This document shows positions 29,031-38,662 of a stretch of DNA of 64,000 nt, piece by piece (position 1 is the first letter of the stretch; every line of letters begins with the position of its first letter). Position numbers and translations under genes: made by a program. The stretch comes from UBA1141 sp963665155. Lineage in GTDB: Bacteria; Chloroflexota; Dehalococcoidia; Lucifugimonadales; UBA3495. The notes beneath the pieces were generated by a model that was given only the letters and a program-made list of their open reading frames with translations, was not told where the DNA came from and ran no database searches. Location: positions 496,001 to 560,000 of the forward strand of contig CAXXFI010000002.1 in the NCBI GenBank assembly GCA_963665155.2, read 5' to 3'.

Positions 29031-29189
29031 AGGGAAATTCCAGTCGAAACCGTAAGAGAACTCCAAGAAGCTGGTCTCCTGGCTTCGAGCATACCCAAAT
29101 CGATTGGTGGAACCGAATTCGATCTAGTCACTCTACTGAAGGTACTTGAGATATCGGTTCCTATTGCCCTTCAACATCCTCGTGTTTGA
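29031..29189 (+). pseudogene. Remnant of an acyl-CoA dehydrogenase/hydroxylase N-terminus
   Basis: An open stretch of 52 codons reads IPVETVRELQEAGLLAS then IPKSIGGTEFDLVTLLKVLE, matching the N-terminal helix pair of acyl-CoA-dehydrogenase-fold proteins (V-ALREAGL--L-P---GG-E-DL-TLLEV-E). It has no start codon and ends at TGA 29187-29189. Only this piece survives. Confidence 0.5.
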
Positions 29190-29495
29190 CAAACCACATG
29201 GCTGCCTATCGCATCCTTCGGCGCTTTTTGGGTGAACGTGGTTCTCCTTATTTGCGGGCCGTGGTTGAAGAAGGAGCCGCCATTGCCTTCGGACTCATAC
29301 CCACAGATGTTGAGACTAAAACCTCTGAAGGTGGCTTTGAAGACAGCGGGCGTCGCCCATCCATCAGTTTTTCTCATCGCTGCCGGTGGGTGATCTTAAT
29401 AAGTCCTAAATAGGGCGGACCGAATGCCTAAAGCGCCATTCCTGGACCGGCGCATACCCGTCAATTCACTAAATCACAATAATGAGGACTAACGT

Positions 29496-29863
29496 ATGAG
29501 TACCGATAAGGAAACGGAACTGGAAAGAGTAACCCGGCTGCGGGGGTTCCGCTTCGGACTCCACGACTTCCTGGCCGAGTTAGACGTCGAGGCCCTTAAG
29601 AAGGTCAACGATGAGGTGACCGGAAGACCAAGGAGTTGTTAATCGTGGCCGCTTGCATCGCTGAGGGCGACTGGGTCTCCCACATTCAGATTCACATGCA
29701 CGCGGCCAACAAGGCGGGAGCGTCCCCCGAAGAAATAATGGAGGCCATCAACCTCATCGGAGGCTGGACCGGGAGCGTCAACCGGGCCAAGGGCCTGGAG
29801 GCTTGGCGCGCCACGTTCCGCCCCGACATCCCCACAATTGACAGGGTCGTGGAGCTCCGGTGA
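29496..29863 (+). pseudogene. Carboxymuconolactone decarboxylase-family protein, frameshifted
   Basis: Starts at ATG 29496 (MSTDKETELERVTRLRGFRF). At about 29620 the frame is lost; reading DRKTKELLIVAACIAEGDW in the next frame restores a CMD/AhpD-like protein of about 122 residues through HIQIHMHAANKAGASPEEIM to TGA at 29861-29863. The AhpD CxxC pair is not present, so the original protein was CMD-like and not peroxidase-like. It lies just upstream of the truncated IS copy. Confidence 0.7.
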
Positions 29864-30123
29864 CCGGCCGCAATTAATCTAAGTGCTGGAGTACCGAATC
29901 GACACCCTTAGAAGGTGTCCGGCGGACACGTAATTCTGCCGGCGTGGCCCAGCCGGGAATGATTTTCGACAATGTGGTGCAAGCTCCTGGTGGCCTAGAC
30001 CAATCCGAACTGAAGATCTATCTAGGACTGGTGCGCATAACTTGACATTGACCAAAAAAGTAGGCATTTACGCCTGGCTGTCTTATTGGAGACGAGATAG
30101 GACAAATGGAAGCGCGGTCCAGG

Positions 30124-30252
30124 TCAAGTTTCGTAGTCTGTCATCCGCACGAACAGCCCCAATAGCTGGTCCTTTTCCTCCGGTATTTCAGTGGCCAAGC
30201 GGTCCACCGCCGCGGGAAATTGCCATTCATCAATTGCTTGCTGGCCGATGGA
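30124..30252 (-). pseudogene. C-terminal fragment of an unidentified protein beside a truncated IS
   Basis: The minus strand reads IDEWQFPAAVDRLATEIPEE and ends LFVRMTDYET with TGA at 30124-30126. The upstream part is replaced at about 30253 by the truncated IS1182-type copy. Family unknown. Confidence 0.4.
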
Positions 30253-31220
30253 CCCTGAAGGATGGGGTAAGCCGGGACCGCATCCCTTCGGTACACGACC
30301 CGGAGATGCGCCACGGCCGTAAAAGCAGCAGCAAACGCTTCGACGGACATAAGGCTGCCGTGGTGGTGGATACCGATTCCCAACTGGTGACCGCGGTAGA
30401 CATCCTGCCCGGCAATGCCGGTGACAACACTGGAGTCCTGGAACTGGTGGAGCAGAGTGAGGAGAACACGGGCATAGCGGTGGAGGAGACTATCGGGGAT
30501 GCGGCCTATGGGGATGGCGGGACGCGGCAGGCCTTTGCCGATGCTGGTCGGACTCTAATAGCCAAGGTGCCGGGTCGCCCTAATAAGGCCTGCTTCCCCA
30601 AGGAGGACTTCCAGATCGACTTGGAGGCAGGAACCTGCACCTGCCCAGCCGGTAATGTTACCCACACCCTGCGGACCTTCGGCACCCGGACCAACCGGTT
30701 GGGTCGGACCTACCCGGCCCGGAGTTTCCAATTCGACCCGGCGGTCTGCGGCGTATGCCCCCTGCGGTCCCAGTGCGTGGCGGCGCGGTACGGGGCGGGA
30801 CGCACCGTAGCCCTGCATCCCCAAGAGGCGCTCTTGCAACAAGCCCGGGACTTCCAGCGGAGTGAGGGCTTTGCTGAATACCGTAGGCCGCGCCAGGCGG
30901 CCAAGCATCGCCTGGCGCGGCTGGCGCAACTGGGGGTCCGCCAATCTCGCTACTTCGGCCGAGCCAAGACCCGATTCCAACTACTCATGGCGGCCACGGT
31001 GGCCAACCTGACCCTGGTGGCTACCAAGATGGGGATGATATCTCCGGCTCCAGGCTCCTCTCACGATAAACCGGACCAGCAAGCCCCAGGGTCGCCCATC
31101 GTTACTACCCAATTCATATTGGCCGCAGCCAACTGGGTCACTCTTAGCCTCAGACTTACAGTCCACTGGTTATCCTCCACGCCATCCCGTCACAGCAGGG
31201 CTTTTCAGCCGGGTTTCTAG
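30253..31220 (+). mobile_element. 5'-truncated copy of the CTAG-bounded IS1182-type element (type B)
   Basis: 968 bp nearly identical to the 3' half of the complete copy at 47514-49382. It contains the transposase C-terminal region from LKDGVSRDRIPSVHDPEMRH to the end and keeps the right terminus GGGTTTCTAG (CTAG at 31217-31220). The 5' half and left end are missing. A few substitutions separate it from the complete copy (for example RRPRQAAKHR for RRLRQAAEHR), so it is an older or independently drifting copy. Confidence 0.88.
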
Positions 31221-31676
31221 GTCTCTTTTCATCTCCACTTCCAATCTGAGTCAATAGCCGATCATCCATTCGTCTAGCCAAAGACCAAACTCTCCGAGAG
31301 GGGAACATTGTAGCCGTTTCCTCCTACTTTGGCTCTAAATAAATTCTACTCCACCACGATTGAGACGCGACATTAGCGAATGACAGCAACGGTATTAATG
31401 GAAGCACCAAGCACTCTAACGGAGCGATGTACTGCCATCGGGTAGTTATTGCCTGTCAGGCACCTAGGTTAGAATCAGGCAAGGAAGCACCGTAGACCCC
31501 TAAAATCCGATACTCTCTCGTAACTGCATTCCGGTCAGACTCGGAGCTTGATATGACGGGTTGGTGGAGACAGTGTGAAGACCAGGTAGGGATGAACTAA
31601 GTCACCCCGTCAGCGTGGAGGCAGCATTACGGCGGTGGAATGGGATCGCGGCCAGGGTCCTCATTTAGGCTTCGTG
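31221..31676. other. Intergenic region, no gene seen
   Basis: 456 bp between the truncated IS and the cyanase gene. No convincing frame or structured element was seen on either strand. Confidence 0.4.
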
Positions 31677-32117
31677 CTACCATTTTTTATACGGCAAAAA
31701 CTTTCCCGACATAGTAATTTTGACGCGATCACCAACGGGGTCTTCTTCTTTCTCTACATCCACAGTAAAATCAATGGCACTCATGATGCCGTCACCGAAT
31801 TTTTCATGAATGACGTGTTTCAGAGGCATGCCGTACACTTGCATGATTTCATAAAACCTGTAAATCAGAGGGTCTGTGGGAACAACAGGACCCAACCCTT
31901 TAATAGGCAGGTCTGTAAGGATTTCGGCAATATCAGTGTTGAGCCCCAGGGTGGTCACTAGTTCGGTGGCTTCTTCCAGGGAGGCACTGGCTTGACGGTA
32001 GAAAACCGCTGCAACCCAGACTTCGTCACGTTCAACAACCTTTTCAAGATCGGCAAAGCTTAGTTTCTTAGCTTTTTTGGCAGCTATGAGTTTCCGAGTT
32101 ACTGCTGGAATTTCCAA
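31677..32117 (-). CDS. cynS: Cyanate hydratase (cyanase)
   Basis: A 146-residue cyanase, converting cyanate plus bicarbonate to ammonia and CO2 as a decamer. The N-terminal helical segment (KLIAAKKAKKLSFADLEK) is followed by the catalytic domain PTDPLIYRFYEIMQVYG with the active-site Arg and Glu, and HEKFGDGIMSAIDF with the active-site Ser; the end GKFLPYKKW matches the family end. I chose the TTG at 32117 because AAGGAG lies 9 bases upstream and this gives the family length (about 150). The frame is open upstream to a TTG at 32312, four bases after the GMC oxidoreductase stop, so a 63-65-residue N-terminal extension is possible. It probably shares a transcript with that gene. Confidence 0.88.
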   Translation of the reverse strand: MEIPAVTRKLIAAKKAKKLSFADLEKVVERDEVWVAAVFYRQASASLEEATELVTTLGLNTDIAEILTDLPIKGLGPVVPTDPLIYRFYEIMQVYGMPLKHVIHEKFGDGIMSAIDFTVDVEKEEDPVGDRVKITMSGKFLPYKKW

Positions 32118-32316
32118 TTTCAAAATCTCCTTGTTCCAAAGGTGAATCTGCTCTGTTCGGTCCAATGCTTTCTGAGCGCTCTGGGTTGCAACCAGTCCCG
32201 CCATTGACAGCCGAAGTGCATTTACTGGGGTAAAGGGTACGTCAGACTCGGCTTTGGACGCTGTTGCCCTGGCCCCCTGCTCTAGAAGGGCGCGAGCCGA
32301 TTCAATAGTCAATCGG

Positions 32317-33849
32317 TCAACTGATCCATTCCGAAACGCGCTCGCCGATCATTATAGCTGTCGCGTTTGTATTGGCTCGAACTACATCAGGCATCACCGA
32401 CGTGTCTACCACTCGTATCCCCTCCAACCCATGCACCTGGCAGTGCTGGTTTACCACGGCCATCGGGTCCGATCCGGGTCCCATCTTGCAGGTTCCAGAC
32501 ATATGTATCGCTGTGTAAAGGTTCTCCAGCAACCAGGAATCTAGAGCCTCATTAGAGTGCATGTCCTCATCCCTTGGGTTGATACGTTCCTTGATAAGAT
32601 CACGGTACGCTCCATGCTCTAGTAGCCGGATGATCAACCGTATGCCCTCACGCATCCGCTGTCGGTCCCAAGGGTCCACAAGGTATCGGTAATCCAAGTG
32701 CGGTTGCACATGAGGGTCAGCGGAAGTTATCCGCAACTCTCCCGCGCCAACAGGCAGTTCCAATGAACAATTTATGCGGACCCCTTCCGCCTCAAGTACG
32801 TTACCGTACATCGGGCCGGCCGGGTAGGCCTGACTGATTTGCATGTCGTTACGGGCCCTGGAACCGCTGGCGGTGTAACGCAGCACGGTGTGCGTCCATG
32901 GCCCGGTGGGGTCCAAGACGACATCATCTTTTACCCGATACCTTATGCTCGCTCCAGGGTGGTCTCTCATGTTTTGGCCTACCCCAGGCAAATCCTGTAA
33001 TATCGGGATTCCCAATGGACGGAGTTGGTCTGCTGGCCCGATGCCCGATAGCATCAAGAGGTGGGGCGATGCAATGGCTCCGGAACTGACTATAATCTCG
33101 TCACCCTCCACTATGAACTTAATGCCACCGCTCTCTACTTGTACCCCCGTTGCCCGTTTTCGATCGAATTGGATTTGCGTGGCTTGCACGTTGGACCGGA
33201 CGGTTAGGTTGAGCCGGTGGCGGTTGGGGTTCAGGTGGGTCAGCGCCATACTCATACGAACGCCATCGGAGTTATTTTTGGGCATGAGGCCAACACCAGT
33301 TGCCTCGGGATGGTTCATGTCCTGGACTTCAGGGAAACCAGCTGCCACACACGATTGATAGAAGGCGGACTGTACGGTTTGCTCGTGCTCACGTTTGTGC
33401 CGATGGATAGGAATCGGGCCGTCAAAGCCGTGAAAGTCGTCCCGGACATCCATGTCGGTTTCCATTTTCCTAAAGTAGGGCAAGACCTTCAGATAATCCC
33501 ATTGATCATTCCCCAAAGAAGCCCAGCTATCGTAGTCTTCTGGAATACCACGGAGGAACGCCTGTCCATTGATGGCGCTGGAGCCACCAACTACCTTGCC
33601 TCGCGCCACGGGGAATGGATTAGCTTGCTGTTCGGTAAGTTGGCCCTCGAACGACCAATTGAAAGGGGACCCTGCTGCGGAAGCGGCTGTACTCTCGCCA
33701 TATTTCAAGTCGTGAGGGAGATGCGCCAGGTCCGGATAGTCCGGGCCCGCCTCTAACAGCAGCACCGAACGGTTTGGGTTTTCGGACAAACGTGTGGCTA
33801 GAGCGCATCCGGCGGACCCGGCTCCGATAATGATAACGTCATACTTCAT
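32317..33849 (-). CDS. GMC-family FAD oxidoreductase (choline-dehydrogenase-like)
   Basis: A 510-residue glucose-methanol-choline oxidoreductase. FAD is bound by DVIIIGAGSAGCALATRL (about 4-21); the GMC signatures are ARGKVVGGSSAINGQAFLRG (about 81-100) and GAIASPHLLMLSGIGP (about 257-272). The catalytic His/Asn pair is in HMSGTCKMG and ANTNATAIM near the end. I chose the ATG at 33849, with GAGGAG 8 bases upstream, over an upstream frame to 33906. The alcohol substrate is unknown. Cyanase follows downstream on the same strand; since the family also contains hydroxynitrile lyases, a link to cyano-compounds is possible but speculative. Confidence 0.9.
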   Translation of the reverse strand: MKYDVIIIGAGSAGCALATRLSENPNRSVLLLEAGPDYPDLAHLPHDLKYGESTAASAAGSPFNWSFEGQLTEQQANPFPVARGKVVGGSSAINGQAFLRGIPEDYDSWASLGNDQWDYLKVLPYFRKMETDMDVRDDFHGFDGPIPIHRHKREHEQTVQSAFYQSCVAAGFPEVQDMNHPEATGVGLMPKNNSDGVRMSMALTHLNPNRHRLNLTVRSNVQATQIQFDRKRATGVQVESGGIKFIVEGDEIIVSSGAIASPHLLMLSGIGPADQLRPLGIPILQDLPGVGQNMRDHPGASIRYRVKDDVVLDPTGPWTHTVLRYTASGSRARNDMQISQAYPAGPMYGNVLEAEGVRINCSLELPVGAGELRITSADPHVQPHLDYRYLVDPWDRQRMREGIRLIIRLLEHGAYRDLIKERINPRDEDMHSNEALDSWLLENLYTAIHMSGTCKMGPGSDPMAVVNQHCQVHGLEGIRVVDTSVMPDVVRANTNATAIMIGERVSEWIS

Positions 33850-34053
33850 GATTGCTCTCCTCTGCTCTTCATTGAATTTCTGTGAACGGGGAAATGCAGC
33901 GAGCACTAGTCGTCAGCGGAACTTGGCGCCATTGCCTCAGGCCCCGCCTCAACCCTGAAGTCGGGCATCCGCTCCAAGCACTTGGGTAGAAACCAGTTCC
34001 ATATGCCCAGGAGCCTCATGCTTGCGGGCACCAAGATTATCCTGACGATGGTT

Positions 34054-35015
34054 TCAGTGCTGCTGTGCCTCTGTCGCCCATCCGTCGTAGCCGGTAATCC
34101 GCTCAGTAAACCAAGCGGTCAGTCGGGGAGCATCCACCCCCAGGCAGACTGTGGCGTTCGGTGGGTGGCCACTCAAGTTGCGCCGATCGGCCACCGTTTG
34201 GCCCCGGGTAAGGGGACTATGTATTTCGATAGTCACGTAGAGGTCCCTGGTCTGGTAGAGGCCGGTGTCAATGGCGAAGGCAACTGCGGGAACATCATTA
34301 TAGCGGACTCCCTCGGCCTCGGTCAGTAACCCTTGGCGCTGGTAATAGGAACGCAGGCATGGCGTGGCGGCCTTGAGGAGCCGGGCAATGGGCGTGTTGG
34401 CACGACCGATTCGTTCTAGTTGGCTCGGGCTAATCACTACCCGGTCGCACACATCCAGCCCCACCTGCGCCAGGGGTGCACCAGAGGAGTATAAAATCGA
34501 AGCTGCCTCCGGGTCTTCATAAAAGTTGGCCGAGGCCACCGGCGATACGTTGCCCGGCACCGACACTGCGCCGCCCATCAGGATAATCTCGGCTCAATGG
34601 ATAGCGCCAGGGAGATATTAGTCATCCGCCCTAGGGCCAAGAGTGTGATCTCCCCAGGCGATTCCAATACCCGGTCGATAATCTCTAACGCGGCGTGACG
34701 GTCGCCGACGGGAGCCAATTTGTCTGCTGGCAAAGGAAAATCGGTATTGCCCAGCGCATCGGCGCCGTGGACCTGAGAGGCCCAGCCGGGGTTAGGGTCC
34801 CGCAGGAGGGGCTTGCCCGCCCCTTGGTACACTGGTATGTCTAGTCGGTTAGAGGCGTGTAGAATCCGTCGTACGTTGGCGGTGCACATCTCCACCGAGC
34901 CGTTTCCGTAAATAGTGGTGATGGCCTCAACGGAAAGCTCCGGGCTGGCTAAGGCCAGAAAAATGGCCTCGGCGTCGTCAATGCCGGGGTCAGTATCTAT
35001 GATGACGCGTTTCAA
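34054..35015 (-). pseudogene. Inosine-uridine-type nucleoside hydrolase, frameshifted
   Basis: The N-terminal frame starts at ATG 35015 with MKRVIIDTDPGIDDAEA, the calcium-binding Asp cluster of IU-nucleoside hydrolases, and runs to TLLALGRMTNISLAL. At about 34590 one base is missing; the next frame continues EIILMGGAVSVPGNVSPVAS to the end at 34054. Joined, it is a nearly full-length protein of about 320 residues with the later DVCDRVVIS segment. It is either a recent pseudogene or a sequence error. Confidence 0.8.
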
Positions 35016-35326
35016 TTGAATCCAATCTGGATGGTATCGCAGATATAATTGTCTTAATGTATCACAAGATTCTCGAAGGTAGTGAGCGGTTCAGCGAGGG
35101 TTACTCCCTCTCGCTCCACTCTAGGAACAAGCCATCCGGCCCTTCAATAGGCTCCGGTCATCGGTTGGCCATAGGCCGAGGCACGGTCAACGACCATTTC
35201 GAGGACGGTCATCTACGACAACGGTTTTCATTACCTTATCGTGTAGGGCTTGATGGTCTTTGTCCCAAAACGCCCAAAGATTGTCAACGACAGACGCAAT
35301 CCCGAGTGTTACCGGGTCTGCCACCC

Positions 35327-35584
35327 ATGCCCGACTCCCTGACCCACGCCTTCACACGCTACGCGAAGAAGGCGGGCCTGGTGGGCGTCACCCTGCATGG
35401 GCTTCGGCACAGCCACGCGTCGATTATGCTAAAGGAAGGAGTGTCCCTAAAAGTGATCCAGGAGCGCCTGGGCCACAGCGGCATCAGCGTCACGGCCGAC
35501 ATATACAGCCACGTTTCTCCGGACCTGCACCGAGACGCAGTGGAGCGGTTCGGGGAGGCGCTGGAGCGGATCCGCACCGAGTAA
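35327..35584 (+). pseudogene. C-terminal fragment of a tyrosine recombinase (phage integrase family)
   Basis: 86 codons keep the catalytic C-terminus: box II HGLRHSHAS (His-x-x-Arg), LGHSGISVT with the second His, and the nucleophile Tyr in IYSHVSPDL. The first catalytic Arg, the core-binding domain and the start are missing. No tRNA or att-like repeat was recognised nearby. Confidence 0.75.
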
Positions 35585-35822
35585 TCGGCAACACCGACGT
35601 CACCGACAGGTGAGTCAATCAATTCGGAGGGGACATGGCAAATCTGGATGCGCTTCCAACTTGGAACTATCAAGAGAGTCCTTAGATCCCGCGTAGTCCG
35701 AGGTGACTGCGTTAGACCCTATCAACCTTCCGATTTATCGTGAGTTCTTGCAGTTGGGCGCGGTCATTGCGGATTGTTGTCCTTACCGAGGCCAGGATCC
35801 GGTAGCCCTCTTTCCCTCAGCC

Positions 35823-35854
35823 AAAGGCCCCGCTTTGTTAAGAGCGGGGCCTTT
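35823..35854 (-). terminator. Hairpin terminator after the SH3-like gene
   Basis: A 12-bp perfect stem AAAGGCCCCGCT/AGCGGGGCCTTT with an 8-base loop lies 16 bp beyond the stop of the minus-strand gene at 35870. The T-run is short in both directions. Confidence 0.65.
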
Positions 35855-35869
35855 CCATTCATATCGCCC

Positions 35870-36091
35870 CTATTCGGGTTCCAGCCACGACTCGTTGACC
35901 ATGTCCGCATAGTCCCTGACATCGAACCTGACCGAGTAAAGCTGCTCGTTCCCAGGCGGTCCACCGTTCTTGGCCAAATACTCTGGAGGGTAGCCAATGG
36001 TGACCACGGTACCCACCAGTCCATTAAGGTCCTCCGGGACGCCATAACCTGACTTACCGCGCACTCTCTGGCCTACGCTGAATATTGTCAT
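35870..36091 (-). CDS. Small SH3-like protein resembling the nitrile hydratase beta-subunit C-domain
   Basis: A 73-residue protein starting MTIFSVGQRVRGKSGYG. F-VG--VR, a Gly-rich turn (LNGLVGTVV), QLYSVRFDVRD and the end WLEPE follow the barrel of nitrile hydratase beta subunits, where these segments appear as F-VGD-VRV, G--G-V, PLY-VRF and YLEP. It is far too short to be that subunit and has no alpha-subunit neighbour, so a stand-alone SH3-like role is likely. AAGGAG lies 5 bases before the ATG, and a hairpin terminator follows. 36092-36375 shows no gene. Confidence 0.6.
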   Translation of the reverse strand: MTIFSVGQRVRGKSGYGVPEDLNGLVGTVVTIGYPPEYLAKNGGPPGNEQLYSVRFDVRDYADMVNESWLEPE

Positions 36092-36375
36092 GCGTCTCCT
36101 TGTGGTGATTTATTATGGCACACAGCCATACTTAACCGTGTCACCGCCGGGCGTGTAGCTACCGGCTGTAGGCCCTGCTCACCCACTGTCATGCTTGGCT
36201 GGGTGATCAGTATCAAGGCATGAGGGTTCAACGATACAACACAGCTGTGGCAGCAGGAATATCTGACCATATTTGTTCAATCCGAGAGTTGCTGCTCTGT
36301 CCAGCGCTGGCGACAAGGTAGATATAGAGCCTTACCTGCTATAGTGGGGGCAGGACTCTCCAAAGGAGGGAAGGC

Positions 36376-37613
36376 ATGGAGTCCAGAGCACTTTCTTTGA
36401 TCCCAGATCAGTTTGGCCCACTTCAAGGCGTCCGCATTATTTCCAGTGGCGATTTTATTGCTGAGCCCTTTGCTGCGGCAATGGCGGCAGAAATGGGAGC
36501 GGAGGTCATCCACATTGAGCGTCCCGGACATGGCGATGTCTGGAGGATAGTTGGCCCGCCGGTCAAAGCTAGCGCCGGCACCACTATACACAGCGCTTGG
36601 GTCCAAGAGCGGCGCAATACCTTTCACACTACCTTGGATTTAAGCACCCTCGAGGGTAGAGACCTGTTCCTTCGCTTGATTCCCCACGCCGACATCTGGA
36701 TGGAGAGCTCCAAACCGGGGACTTATGACAGATGGGGCCTGGATGACGATACAGTCCTGCAGGCTAATCCCAGATTAGTGATTGCTCAAGTGTCGGGCTA
36801 TGGCCAAGACGGGCATCCAGACTACCTGGGTAGGGCCTCCTATGACATAGTTGCCCAGGCCTTTGGTGGAACAATGTATTTGACCGGTTTCCCCGACCCC
36901 GACCCTCCGGTCAAAGCTTCTCCTTTAACCGCCGATTACCTTACGGCTTCCTTGTCTGTGGTCGGCATTGGCTGGGTACATTTACTCCCAACGTACTGGA
37001 AAAGGACAGGTCATTGATCTGGCCCAGTATGAGGCAGTTCACCAAACCCTGTCCGGTACCATGGTGAGCTACTACGAGGAAGGGGTCGTTAGAGAGAGAT
37101 TCGGCAATCGAGGCAACTGCCCAACCGTTTGACGCCTTCTCAGCTAAGGATGGCCTGGTGGTTATCATCGGTGTCGGCGCAGTGTACGACCGGGTATGTA
37201 GGGTACTGGGGCTGGACCCATCCGATGAACACTGGCAAAGAGCCAGGACGCCGGATTCTATTGAAGGAATAGAGTTCGATGCCATCCTGCGCGGCTGGGT
37301 AGAGGAGCGTACTGTAGCGGAGGTGGTAGAGGTCATGAATGCGGCTCAAGTGGGTTGCAGCCAGATTATGACCGCCAAAGACATGGCTGAGGACCCCCAT
37401 TATCAGATGCGCAATGTCCACATCGAGTGGGAGGATGTGCAATTAGGGAGAAAAGTCAAAGGAGTTGGTGTGACGCCCAAGTTCTCGCTGACCCCTGGGC
37501 AGGTATGGAGGGGGTCAGTTCCCATGGGTTATGACAATGAACTGGTCTACAGCCATTATCTCGGGCTAAACCTATCGGAACTGGCTCAATTGAGAGAACA
37601 AGGGGTCATATGA
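36376..37613 (+). pseudogene. Family III CoA-transferase, third copy, at least two frameshifts
   Basis: ATG 36376 with GGAGG upstream. The first frame holds PLQGVRIISSGDFIAEPFAA and VSGYGQDGHPDYLGRASYDI and reaches ADYLTASLSVVGIG; the Asp in LTADYLTA aligns with the catalytic Asp. At about 36970 the frame changes to YIYSQRTGKGQVIDLAQYEA, and at about 37100 again to QPFDAFSAKDGLVVIIGVG, ending REQGVI with TGA 37611-37613. The joined length is about 411 residues, normal for the family. Two separate lesions make a real pseudogene likely. Its 3' end abuts a truncated aminotransferase. Confidence 0.8.
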
Positions 37614-37907
37614 GGACTCTTTGCTCTCAAGAACCGAAGCCCTAGCCCATTCCCCCAAAGTGGTTGTCGCAGAAGAAGCTGGGCCGCCCGAATTTGGACC
37701 CCCAAACAAGTTCTCGCCTAAGAACTCGGCGAAATTCCGGATCTGGGAGTCTGCGTGTAGCCCTCCGCTGGCATAGTCGAGAAATACCTGGCCCGGTCGG
37801 TCCAAGTATCCGTAGTCAGTGTGGCGCAGTTCGTCCAGGCGCCTGGTGATTCGAATATCCGATATCCCCTCAGGAATCGAGGGTCTACTTCCGGATGCAG
37901 ACCGCAC
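37614..37907 (-). pseudogene. N-terminal fragment of a class V aminotransferase (cysteine-desulfurase-like)
   Basis: The minus strand reads RRLDELRHTDYGYLDRPGQV, FLDYASGGLHADSQIRNFAE and NLFGGPNSGGPASSATTTL, matching the start of class V aminotransferases (YLD--G-VYLDY-GGGLYA-SQ, FGNPHS-NPTS). It ends where the CoA-transferase pseudogene begins, so the PLP-lysine domain is missing. The start at 37907 is tentative. Confidence 0.65.
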
Positions 37908-38102
37908 ACAGACTTTGATCGCTGCAGAACGAGAACTTGATGACCAAGCCGACTCTGGCGTCTAGCGCTACTTAGGGAAAACAATGCTCGTTCATGCAGT
38001 CAACATATGATTCCAAATCTCGAAGATTATGAACCATCCACCAAAAGAGCTTATTACGATGGTCCATTTTATCGGTAACTGTAACTTTACTGTAGAGGGA
38101 AG

Positions 38103-38507
38103 CTATGAAACGCTCAGATAATAGGGTTCTGAAGCAAGGGGCAAGACAAGGGCTTCAATGACCCCAGCAAAGTGAACGTGCGCGTTCCACTGATTCTCAA
38201 AATATTGTTCGATGAACCAACGGTTGCTGCAATCGTAAACGTTGAGGTGTTCCAATTTAGGCGCGGTCGTAATCACCAGACCACGCTTGATCCTACTTTC
38301 ATAGCCCAGGCGCTTAAGCTGGCCATGGAGTTTCTTGGCGGGATATTTACGTCCCGGCTTAATAGGCTTGTGGTACTTACACCCCTGGTAGCACTGTCGG
38401 AGTCGCCATTCTTTAACTTCGGCTTCAGCCTCAGTGACCATAATTTCCCCCTGTCGATTCAAGTAAGTCCCTCGTGGTAACCCATCACATTCGCCAAGAC
38501 CGGACAT
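38103..38507 (-). CDS. Unrecognised 134-residue frame starting in the loop of a large hairpin
   Basis: A frame beginning MSGLGECDGLPRGTYLNRQG, then Lys/Tyr/Cys-rich (QCYQGCKYHKPIKPGRKYPA) and ending EPYYLSVS. There is no known domain or ribosome site. The ATG lies in the 20-base spacer of a 28-bp perfect inverted repeat, and codons about 7-15 are one arm. It follows the zinc-ribbon microprotein on the same strand with its own start 24 bp beyond that stop, so it may be a degraded second gene. 37908-38102 is empty. Confidence 0.3.
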   Translation of the reverse strand: MSGLGECDGLPRGTYLNRQGEIMVTEAEAEVKEWRLRQCYQGCKYHKPIKPGRKYPAKKLHGQLKRLGYESRIKRGLVITTAPKLEHLNVYDCSNRWFIEQYFENQWNAHVHFAGVIEALVLPLASEPYYLSVS

Positions 38508-38536
38508 AGTGATGGGTTACCACGAGGGACTTACTT
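38461..38536. repeat. Perfect 28-bp inverted repeat with 20-bp spacer
   Basis: Left arm 38461-38488 (AAGTAAGTCCCTCGTGGTAA...) and right arm 38509-38536 are exact reverse complements around a 20-bp spacer. The right arm contains the stop codon of the microprotein at 38531-38647. It lacks the T-run of a terminator. Possible origins are a template-switch duplication, a small element or a protein-binding site. Confidence 0.9.
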
Positions 38537-38647
38537 CACGTCCTGGCACCTCCTTTTGTTACAGCTCCACCAACCAGTTATCTCTATCATGCAGCCGTGA
38601 CAGGTTGGGCAGTGGGCATGGTTGATACGGTTACTGGCATGGGTCAT
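38531..38647 (-). CDS. 38-residue zinc-ribbon-like microprotein
   Basis: ATG 38647 to TAA 38531 on the minus strand, preceded by a strong GGAGGAG (complement of 38651-38657). The protein carries HAHCPTCHGC and, after MIEITGWW, SCNKRRC: two Cys pairs with supporting His, as in a zinc ribbon. The size, strong ribosome site and metal motif support a real gene. The RNA leader contains a terminator-like hairpin (38663-38693) ending a few bases before the ribosome site. A second small Cys protein occurs at 45673-45861. Function unknown; a nucleic-acid-binding role is inference. Confidence 0.6.
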   Translation of the reverse strand: MTHASNRINHAHCPTCHGCMIEITGWWSCNKRRCQDVK

Positions 38648-38662
38648 AGGCTCCTCCAATTA

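Noticed and set aside
30042..30252. N-terminal extension of the truncated IS transposase frame
   Set aside because: The complete IS copies show the element sequence only from about 30253; the upstream part is a chance extension antisense to another gene fragment.
35327..35584. Active integrase marking a genomic island end
   Set aside because: The N-terminal half and first catalytic Arg are missing, and no tRNA or attachment repeats were found next to it.
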